IMG/VR virus record: IMGVR_UViG_3300025122_000008
Span: 34,426 to 98,425 of that record
DNA from: a virus
Length of the DNA: 64,000 nucleotides
Direction: 5' to 3' (one strand)
Shown here: piece by piece, positions 52,803-59,445 of the stretch
How the letters are laid out: each line of letters begins with the position of its first letter
Numbering within the stretch: position 1 is the first letter of the stretch
Notes under the pieces: model-generated
Told to the model about the DNA's origin: nothing
The model's database searches: none
The model's input: only the letters and a program-made list of their open reading frames with translations
Program-made: the position numbers and the translations under genes

Positions 52803-54404
52803 ATGAGTGATAAATCTATGGACACCACCCCCGATGTAGAAAAATTGTTTGATATGATTTTTCCCTCCCTCGGATACACCTCTGAGTATGCTATAGGAGA
52901 TGTTTTTGACAACTCAGCGGATGCTGGCGCTGCCGAGATAGTATTGACTATCGTAGAGGCCGCTGAGACCGCCCAGATCGATAGCCTGGTGTTTGCAGAC
53001 AACGGGAAGGGCATGGGCCAGGAGATCCTCCAACAAGCATGCCGTTTCGCTGGTACGGCCGAGCACTCGCCTGAGGATTTAGGCAAGTATGGAATGGGCG
53101 GAACAGCAGCTTCATTTTTTCTAGCCAAAACGAAGTGCATTCTTACTAAGACAACAGATGGAGAGCTGCTCGGAGCGCAGGTAGATATCAATAACCGCAG
53201 CGCTCTCACTTTTCAGAATATTGCAGAGTTTATTAATATTAGCGAAGACTGTGAAAAGATATTTTATAAGTTTTTGCCGGGCGGGGAAGACCAAGAATCC
53301 GGTACGGTGATTTATCTGACGAATATCCGTAACGAGCGGCTAGAGGTTGAGACCGCCGTCCTTATGAAGAATCGTCTTGTAAAATTTTTGAGCGAAAGCT
53401 TTCGGCCCCTTATCGATGCGGGTATGAAGATTATCATTGAAGTACTTAAGAAAGGGGGGAAAGGCCTTAAGACGTCAGATGTCGTTGGAGGGTACGATCC
53501 CCTTTATCGTGATCATCCAGACTGCGTAGTCGAAAGCGGGTCGGAAGAAGTTGAATTCAAAGACTCTTCCATCGCTTTTAATTATTCTCTTTTGAAGCCT
53601 CGGGAATGTTCCCGGGTTGATAGAGAACGCGGCCGCCGTAATAAAGGGGGCGATGAGAGCAAGGCCATGGTGCTGGGGACTGGAGGTTATTTAATTCGCG
53701 GGCGCCGTCAAATTGTTGGCGCCTCCACTCTTTCGGGATTGTGGGGTCGAGATCCTCAGCTGTGCAACGCACGATTTGAGGTGATTTTTACTAGCGAACT
53801 AGATGATCATTTTGGTGCGACTGCACAAAAAAATAAAACCAACCTAAGTGCCGAGTTGAAAGCGGTCCTGAGACCAGTTGTCCAGAAGCTTAAGCGTCGT
53901 ACGCGATTGCGCTGGAGCACTCCTTCCAAGAAGAACACTCAGAAGGTTGCAGCTGTTGAAGCTCGCGAAATCAAAAAGATTGTAGATCCTAAAAACGCTG
54001 GGAGCATAGGAATTCCGAAGAGAAAACCTACTCCAAATCCTGCTGGAGGCCGCGGGCCCGATAAGGGCAAACGCTCGGCTAAGAAAAACTCCGGCACTGG
54101 CACCAACAAGCCCTATAAGAAAATACTTACGCGCCATGTTAGTGCTCCGATGCCGGGTTCTCACCCCTGGTGGTATGACTTCGATAATAATGGAGAAATA
54201 GTTATTTGTATTAATGACGCACATCCGTATATTAAAGAATTTTATACACGAGCCAGTGATGAAACTCAAACGGCGCTGCTAAGAAACTGGTTCGCTGGTT
54301 CGCTGGCAGAGCATAAATTTTATGAAACTGAGACAGCTGATCATCTTAGCTCGTATAAGAATGAATATGCTAACAGTTTGATGGCCATTTGCGTGGCCAA
54401 GTAA
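52803..54404 (+). CDS. GHKL-family ATPase, MORC/Hsp90-like
   Basis: This 533-residue protein starts at the ATG at 52803; an upstream in-frame TTG is less likely. The Bergerat ATP site is complete: D36-N37 in VFDNSADAGA, D66-N-G-K-G-M-G, and G94-x-x-G-x-GG in LGKYGMGG. Order and spacing resemble MORC and Hsp90/MutL ATPases, which clamp shut on ATP binding. A central part (about 150-350) looks like a transducer, a Lys/Pro/Gly-rich linker lies at about 405-440, and a C-terminal domain has GSHPWWYDFDNNGEI. T4-type topoisomerase gp39 is another GHKL protein, but I see no topoisomerase signature. It has its own sigma70 promoter. Substrate and partner are unknown. Confidence 0.75.
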   Translation: MSDKSMDTTPDVEKLFDMIFPSLGYTSEYAIGDVFDNSADAGAAEIVLTIVEAAETAQIDSLVFADNGKGMGQEILQQACRFAGTAEHSPEDLGKYGMGGTAASFFLAKTKCILTKTTDGELLGAQVDINNRSALTFQNIAEFINISEDCEKIFYKFLPGGEDQESGTVIYLTNIRNERLEVETAVLMKNRLVKFLSESFRPLIDAGMKIIIEVLKKGGKGLKTSDVVGGYDPLYRDHPDCVVESGSEEVEFKDSSIAFNYSLLKPRECSRVDRERGRRNKGGDESKAMVLGTGGYLIRGRRQIVGASTLSGLWGRDPQLCNARFEVIFTSELDDHFGATAQKNKTNLSAELKAVLRPVVQKLKRRTRLRWSTPSKKNTQKVAAVEAREIKKIVDPKNAGSIGIPKRKPTPNPAGGRGPDKGKRSAKKNSGTGTNKPYKKILTRHVSAPMPGSHPWWYDFDNNGEIVICINDAHPYIKEFYTRASDETQTALLRNWFAGSLAEHKFYETETADHLSSYKNEYANSLMAICVAK

Positions 54405-54414
54405 GGAGAAGAAC

Positions 54415-54540
54415 GTGGAATTATTACCCGCATTTGCATTTTTTCTGGGGGCCGGCTATCTTGTTTATCGCTTGGCGCGCCTGGACGCTCAGATTGAACA
54501 CTTGAAGAAAAGAATAGAGGATCTTAATGGCTCGGAGTAA
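54415..54540 (+). CDS. Tiny membrane protein upstream of uvsX
   Basis: This 41-residue ORF starts at a GTG behind AAGGAGAAGAAC, a good ribosome site. A single hydrophobic helix (about residues 3-19, LLPAFAFFLGAGYLVY) is followed by a short charged coiled coil (RLDAQIEHLKKRIEDL). It overlaps the start of the UvsX gene by 14 bases, so the strong ribosome site and overlap suggest translational coupling to UvsX. It may be a host-membrane effector or mainly a leader peptide. The family is not recognised. Confidence 0.55.
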   Translation: MELLPAFAFFLGAGYLVYRLARLDAQIEHLKKRIEDLNGSE

Positions 54541-55642
54541 ATCAACCGCCGGAAAGGTTTCCATAGGAGACCTTCGAACTCTTATTAACAAAACCTCTGG
54601 CATGGAGGTGGCCTATAATCTTAATGATGAAAACCCCACCGAAGTAAAGGAGTGGATTCCTACCGGGTCACGATGGCTTAATAGCATTATTCGTCGAGGA
54701 CAATTGGCCGGAATTCCAATTGGAAAAATCTCAGAAATTGCTGGCCTAGAGGCAACAGGCAAATCATTTATGGCAGCACAAATAGCCGGGAATGCGCAGA
54801 AGATGGGCATGGCCGTGGTGTATATGGATGCAGAGTCGGCTATCGACCCCTCGTTCTTAGAACGCGCAGGCTGTGATCTAGATGAACTTATCTATGTTCA
54901 GGTCCAATCTGTTGAGCAAGTACTTGAAACTATTGAGAGTATTCTTAATAGCGGAGCGGAGAGAACCTTGTTTATCTGGGATTCACTCGCCCTTACACCG
55001 TCCATTTCTGATGTAGAGGGCGATTTCAACCCTCAATCATCCATGGCAGTGAAGGCTCGCATTCTTGCGAAAGGAATGTCAAAGCTTACTATCCCCATAG
55101 CGAACAGTCAATCTAGCTTTCTTGTATTAAACCAGCTTAAAACAAATATTACTCGGTTTCCAGCCGAGGCTATGACAACTCCGTATGTCACTCCGGGCGG
55201 GAAGGCAATGATTTATGCCTATTCACTCAGAATCTGGCTCACGGGTCGCAAGGCTAAGGCAAGTTTTGTACTTGACGACAACGGTTTCCGTATCGGATCC
55301 GAGGTTAAGGTGAAGCTGGAGAAGTCTCGATTCGGAACGCAGGGACGTAATTGTGCCTTTAAGATTCTATGGGGTGAAGAGGTTGGAATTCAGGATGAAG
55401 AGTCTTGGTTCGAAGCCATCAAGGGCTCCGAAAGGATTAAGAGGGCAGGCGCTTGGTATTCTCTCGTATATGAAGATGGCACTGAAGAAAAGTTCATGGG
55501 CTCTCATTGGGTAGGTAAACTTCAAGATGAAAAGTTCCGAAATCGCGTATTAGAGATCATGGATGAAGAAATTATCATGAAGTTTGATAAGCGCATCGGA
55601 GAAGCGGAAGAATTTTATACGCTGGATGGAGAAGAAGAATAA
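54527..55642 (+). CDS. uvsX: UvsX/RecA-type recombinase
   Basis: This 371-residue protein forms filaments on single-stranded DNA and drives strand exchange for recombination-dependent replication, together with gp32-like SSB and the Mre11-Rad50 fusion. Walker A is G73-L-E-A-T-G-K-S80, the Walker B-type strand is TLFIWDSLAL, and FLVLNQLKTN holds the L2-proximal Gln. It has T4 UvsX-like length (391) rather than the bacterial RecA C-terminal domain. The start lies inside the preceding tiny ORF. After its stop a late-type motif begins a separate unit, so uvsX closes this early block. Confidence 0.93.
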   Translation: MARSKSTAGKVSIGDLRTLINKTSGMEVAYNLNDENPTEVKEWIPTGSRWLNSIIRRGQLAGIPIGKISEIAGLEATGKSFMAAQIAGNAQKMGMAVVYMDAESAIDPSFLERAGCDLDELIYVQVQSVEQVLETIESILNSGAERTLFIWDSLALTPSISDVEGDFNPQSSMAVKARILAKGMSKLTIPIANSQSSFLVLNQLKTNITRFPAEAMTTPYVTPGGKAMIYAYSLRIWLTGRKAKASFVLDDNGFRIGSEVKVKLEKSRFGTQGRNCAFKILWGEEVGIQDEESWFEAIKGSERIKRAGAWYSLVYEDGTEEKFMGSHWVGKLQDEKFRNRVLEIMDEEIIMKFDKRIGEAEEFYTLDGEEE

Positions 55643-55647
55643 CCGAG

Positions 55648-55658
55648 ACTATTTATAG
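55648..55658 (+). promoter_or_regulatory. ACTATTTATAG motif upstream of the ParB-like gene
   Basis: This is the same 11-base sequence as at 3090 before a virion gene, here placed in the DNA-metabolism region 23 bases before the 55671 ATG. It suggests the downstream gene is expressed with virion genes. Confidence 0.35.
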
Positions 55659-55670
55659 TGGAGTACCCCT

Positions 55671-56630
55671 ATGAAACTTGTAATGGAAAACTGGCGTAGA
55701 TACTTGAATGAACAAGACGAACCTATGTCAATGAAAAATCTTCTGGGTGCCAAGTACACACAGTTTGTTCAATGGCTCGGGAACAATATCCAAGACCCAA
55801 AAACGCAGGCTCTTATTGGCGCTGGCTTAGAGGATGGCGATCCGAGCGATGATAAATTTGGATTTGAAAATGTTGCGATTCCTGTTGCAAAACTCAAACC
55901 CACTCAAAATGAGATTGATATTAATAAATCTTTGGCCTATCCACTCGTTAAGGACCCGGCCCAATTTATAGAAAAAGTTGCAAGCAATGGTCCATTTACA
56001 GTAGTCGAACGAATTGTGACTTTTAACGGGCAATATGTTATCGACGGCCACCATCGATGGTCAACAGTATATGCTTGCAATAAAAATGCATCAATTGAGG
56101 CAGTAAACATAACAATTGCGGACGTCGACCCCCTTGATGCCCTAAAGGCCGTCCAAATGGCCATCGGACTTCAGGCAAAGAAAATTCCCATCCAAAGTGT
56201 GGAGGGGTCAAATTTGTTGGACATAGATGAAACGCAACTTAAACAGTGGATCATGAAAAATGTTCCTATAAAAACATCACAAACAATATGGAAGGCCGGT
56301 AAAGGATTTATTGAAAAACTCAAACAAGAAGGTGGCACCGCTCAAAGTCACCCATCGGGCAAAGAATCACCACACGGCGCGCAGGATTCTGAAATAACCG
56401 AACGGCTGTTATCTGAAATTTCACAAAATAGATTTCACAAAATGGTGGTTACACAAATCTTGCCGGCATATATCTGGTCAAATGTAGCCTCAATGCGACA
56501 AACTTCACAACCCGTCCCCGGCGCCGGCTCGCGCGACTTTATGCCCCAGACTGGTGGCATTGCATGGAAAGAGCCACTTGCGCAGGGGCAAGTTGACGTT
56601 AAACCGCCGTTCGCCAAGGTAGCTGAATAA
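55671..56630 (+). CDS. ParB-like domain protein with head-targeting-like N-terminus
   Basis: This 319-residue protein opens with MENWRRYLNEQ (residues 5-15), closely resembling ENWRKYFLHET in the head-region protein at 20965, with an LNE site of the type cut by the prohead protease. Residues about 70-150 form a ParB/sulfiredoxin-type fold, with VERIVTFNGQYVIDGHHRW at about 110-130 including the family motif D125-G-H-H-R129. Such domains include CTPases, nucleases and phosphotransferases. The C-terminal 100 residues are not recognised. Unlike its neighbours it has a late-type motif upstream and a terminator downstream. A protein packaged in the capsid and ejected with DNA is the most attractive reading, but remains inference. 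Confidence 0.6.
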   Translation: MKLVMENWRRYLNEQDEPMSMKNLLGAKYTQFVQWLGNNIQDPKTQALIGAGLEDGDPSDDKFGFENVAIPVAKLKPTQNEIDINKSLAYPLVKDPAQFIEKVASNGPFTVVERIVTFNGQYVIDGHHRWSTVYACNKNASIEAVNITIADVDPLDALKAVQMAIGLQAKKIPIQSVEGSNLLDIDETQLKQWIMKNVPIKTSQTIWKAGKGFIEKLKQEGGTAQSHPSGKESPHGAQDSEITERLLSEISQNRFHKMVVTQILPAYIWSNVASMRQTSQPVPGAGSRDFMPQTGGIAWKEPLAQGQVDVKPPFAKVAE

Positions 56631-56645
56631 ACTCTAACTAAACCC

Positions 56646-56674
56646 TTGACACCGAAGCTCCTATAGGTTATACT
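56646..56674 (+). promoter_or_regulatory. Near-consensus sigma70 promoter
   Basis: TTGACA (56646-56651), a 17-base spacer and TATACT (56669-56674) lie upstream of the deaminase gene. The -10 element sits in the loop and 3' edge of the terminator hairpin 56657-56683. It should drive the deaminase-exonuclease-helicase-RNR-IscA-IscU block early. Confidence 0.8.
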
Positions 56675-56683
56675 TATAGGAGC
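56657..56683 (+). terminator. Hairpin terminator overlapping a promoter
   Basis: A perfect 9-bp stem (GCTCCTATA / TATAGGAGC) with a 9-base loop is followed by TTTTACTATT, 27 bases after the ParB-like gene. It probably ends that unit's transcript while its DNA also carries the -10 element for the next operon. Confidence 0.7.
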
Positions 56684-56702
56684 TTTTACTATTGGAGTTC
56701 AG

Positions 56703-57089
56703 TTGAAGAAAACAAAACGCTATATATCTCTCGCACAAAAAGTTGCAGAACAATCAGACTATGGAAAATTTAGACATGGCGCTGTTCTTGTTAGGGGAAG
56801 CTCAGTAAGAAACATGGCGTGTAATAAACACCGTCATTGTCACTTTGGAAAAAGATTTCGTGAAGTTAACACAGGAAATGCTACATTGCATGCAGAGCTT
56901 GGTGTCATTCTTGGAATGGATCGCTCAGTTACGCAAGGGGCTACTGTCTACGCCGCACGAGTAAACAAGGAGGGTCATCCTCGTATGAGCAGACCGTGCC
57001 CTATGTGCGAAAATGCGATGCGACACGTGGGAATAAAGAGAGTTGTGTATACTGATCGCAATGGAAGAATAGAAAGTATGAGACTATGA
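56703..57089 (+). CDS. Deoxycytidylate/cytidine deaminase-like zinc enzyme
   Basis: This 128-residue protein is read from a TTG behind TTGGAG. The zinc-dependent deaminase motifs are both present: H63-A-E65 in TLHAELGV and P98-C-x-x-C102 in RPCPMCENAM. In T4 a dCMP deaminase makes dUMP for thymidylate synthesis; here it would work with the class II RNR downstream. It is shorter than T4 Cd (193 residues), so substrate (dCMP, cytidine or another base) is uncertain. An extra Cys/His stretch (CNKHRHCHFGK, 40-50) precedes the active site. It ends with a 4-base overlap with the next gene. Confidence 0.75.
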   Translation: MKKTKRYISLAQKVAEQSDYGKFRHGAVLVRGSSVRNMACNKHRHCHFGKRFREVNTGNATLHAELGVILGMDRSVTQGATVYAARVNKEGHPRMSRPCPMCENAMRHVGIKRVVYTDRNGRIESMRL

Positions 57090-58066
57090 AAAGAGTAATG
57101 ATAGTGGATGCCCTGAACATGTATTTTAGGGCTTACATCGTGGACCCGAGCCTGTCTACAAATGGACAGCCCATAGGAGGCGTTAAGGGCTTCTTAAAGA
57201 TACTACAGAAGCTTTCACGCGACCTTAAACCCGACATGATAGCCGTCTGTTGGGATGGCCCCGGAGGATCCCTTAAACGACGACAGATAGTTAAAGAATA
57301 TAAGCAGGGCCGCAAGCCGATTCGCCTCAATCGAGAGACAGATCTAACTGAGAATGAAGAGTTGGAAAATAAAATTTGGCAACAGACGCGGCTATTAGAA
57401 TATCTCAATCAACTACCCGTCGTGCAGTACATGTTTCCAGAAGTTGAGGCCGATGATGTAATAGCATACGTAGCCCAATCTGCGCAGTTTGCCGGGTGGC
57501 AAAAGATTATTGTTTCTAGTGATAAAGATTTTTTACAGCTCTGCGACGGTGAAACAATTCTCTTTCGACCTATTCAAAAAAAGGTTCATAATCGTAATAA
57601 TGTAGTAGAAGAATACGGCATTCATCCTAAAAACTTTGCGGCCGCCCGGGCAATCGCCGGCGACAAATCAGATAATCTTAAAGGGGTCGGCGGTGCGGGT
57701 CTTCCGACCATTAAAAAGAGACTTCCGTTCCTTGGAGAAAATAAAAATTTTTCTTTAAAGGAGATTGTTGAGTATTGTCGAGAGTTTAAGCCAGATGACA
57801 AGAGGCGCCCAAAATTTTACGAAGCCATAACAGACAATGAGGAGATAATTAGATTAAACTATCGCCTCATGCAACTGTATAATCCTAGCATATCTAAACT
57901 AACCCAAAAGAAAATTGATTATGGGTTCAAAAATTTTGCTTATGATTATAATAGAACTGAATTTATTAAAATGATGAATGAGGACGGATTTGGTGTGTTT
58001 AGCTGGGTCGATCTTTATGCAATCATGAATCGCATTTCGGCCGATAAGCCACTTAAAAATGCATAG
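57086..58066 (+). CDS. 5'-3' exonuclease / flap endonuclease (RNase H type)
   Basis: This 326-residue protein removes RNA primers and flaps from lagging strands. Conserved acidic residues are in place: D8 in MIVDALN, EADDVIAY, and SSDKDFLQL, followed by the helix-hairpin segment GDKSDNLKGVGGAG. The family includes T4 Rnh and the N-terminal domain of Pol I. Because the polymerase at 49784 lacks this domain, the two genes together supply what bacterial Pol I has in one chain. It starts at ATG overlapping the deaminase stop. Confidence 0.9.
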   Translation: MKRVMIVDALNMYFRAYIVDPSLSTNGQPIGGVKGFLKILQKLSRDLKPDMIAVCWDGPGGSLKRRQIVKEYKQGRKPIRLNRETDLTENEELENKIWQQTRLLEYLNQLPVVQYMFPEVEADDVIAYVAQSAQFAGWQKIIVSSDKDFLQLCDGETILFRPIQKKVHNRNNVVEEYGIHPKNFAAARAIAGDKSDNLKGVGGAGLPTIKKRLPFLGENKNFSLKEIVEYCREFKPDDKRRPKFYEAITDNEEIIRLNYRLMQLYNPSISKLTQKKIDYGFKNFAYDYNRTEFIKMMNEDGFGVFSWVDLYAIMNRISADKPLKNA

Positions 58067-58084
58067 AATATTTTAGAGGCAGGA

Positions 58085-59440
58085 ATGGAATTACAAGAAA
58101 AAATTACTTTTTCAAAATATGGGAAATCGTTTCAAGAACAACTATGTGCGGTTATACTAGACGACAGACCCTTCGCAGATCAAATCGAAGAAGTATTAGA
58201 CATTAGCTTTTTAGAGTTACGATATCTGAAGCTCTTTGTAAAAAAGATCTTTCAATATAGAAAGAAATATGGCGTACACCCCTCGCGACAGATATTGGGC
58301 ACCATTCTAAGATCAAATATAGACGACGAAAACGAACTTACTCAACAACAAGTAAGAGAATATTACGCTCGTACAATGGTGACCCAGTCAGAAAATAGTG
58401 AATTCATCAAGGAGACGTCGCTGGATTTTTGTAAAAAACAAAATCTAAAATCCGCCATGATTAAGTCTATAGGTCTTCTTCAAAATTCTTCATTTGAAGA
58501 AATTTCAATGGTTATTAATGAATCGCTAAAGCTCGGTGTTGATAATAATTCTGGATATGATTGGAAGGCAGATTTTGAGGAGAGGTTTAAGCCGCGATTC
58601 CGAGAGCCAGTGGCCACTGGGTGGGTTTTAATTGATGATATTTGTAAAGGTGGTCTCGGGAAGAAGGAGCTTGGAGTGGTACTTGCCCCAACTGGTGCTG
58701 GAAAGTCAATGGCCTTGGTACATTTAGGAACTCAGGCTATTAAAGAGGGGCTAAACGTGATACACTACACCCTAGAATTGATGGATACAGTAGTGGCATC
58801 TAGGTACGACAGTTGTTTAACCAAAATTCCGATTAATGATCTGATTTCTTTCAAAGAAAAAATTTATGAAGACGTTCAAGATATTGATGGAAAACTAATT
58901 ATTAAGGAATATCCAACAAAGGCTGCTTCCACACGTACTTTAAAAACCCACCTCGAAAGGTTAAAAATGCGAGACATCGATATTGATATGATAATAGTGG
59001 ACTATGCAGACCTACTCAGACCAGTTTCTTCACAAAGAGAGAAAAGAAATGAGTTGGAATCGATTTATGAGGAGCTGCGCGGCCTAGCCCAGGAATACTC
59101 ATGTCCTATCTGGACAGCGTCTCAAACAAATAGGTCGGGATTAAATGCGGATGTGATTACCATGGAATCAATATCCGAGGCGTTTAATAAATGCTTCGTT
59201 TCAGATTTTATTTTTAGTATATCAAGAACCGTGGATGACAAACTGACAAATACGGGACGTCTTTTTATTGCAAAAAACAGAAATGGGCCCGACGGTATGG
59301 TTTTCCCGATGTTTATGGATACTAGCAACGTCACTTTAAAAGTGCTGGAGCCGGACGAATCACAAACCGAGGAAATCACACCGAAGGCACAAAAACAAAA
59401 ATTGGCAGAGAAATATAAAAAATTTAAAAGCGGGGGGTAG
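58085..59440 (+). CDS. Replicative DNA helicase (DnaB/gp41-type)
   Basis: This 451-residue hexameric helicase unwinds the fork and recruits the primase at 7101. The N-terminal helical domain occupies about 1-170. The RecA-like core begins at VATGWVLIDDICKGGL, with Walker A A201-P-T-G-A-G-K-S208, the Walker B strand MIIVDYADLLRP and ASQTNRSG (sensor Gln region). T4 gp41 is 475 residues. The C-terminal tail is basic (KAQKQKLAEKYKKF). A GGAGG-like site (TAGAGGCAGG) precedes the ATG. Confidence 0.93.
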   Translation: MELQEKITFSKYGKSFQEQLCAVILDDRPFADQIEEVLDISFLELRYLKLFVKKIFQYRKKYGVHPSRQILGTILRSNIDDENELTQQQVREYYARTMVTQSENSEFIKETSLDFCKKQNLKSAMIKSIGLLQNSSFEEISMVINESLKLGVDNNSGYDWKADFEERFKPRFREPVATGWVLIDDICKGGLGKKELGVVLAPTGAGKSMALVHLGTQAIKEGLNVIHYTLELMDTVVASRYDSCLTKIPINDLISFKEKIYEDVQDIDGKLIIKEYPTKAASTRTLKTHLERLKMRDIDIDMIIVDYADLLRPVSSQREKRNELESIYEELRGLAQEYSCPIWTASQTNRSGLNADVITMESISEAFNKCFVSDFIFSISRTVDDKLTNTGRLFIAKNRNGPDGMVFPMFMDTSNVTLKVLEPDESQTEEITPKAQKQKLAEKYKKFKSGG

Positions 59441-59445
59441 ATAAA

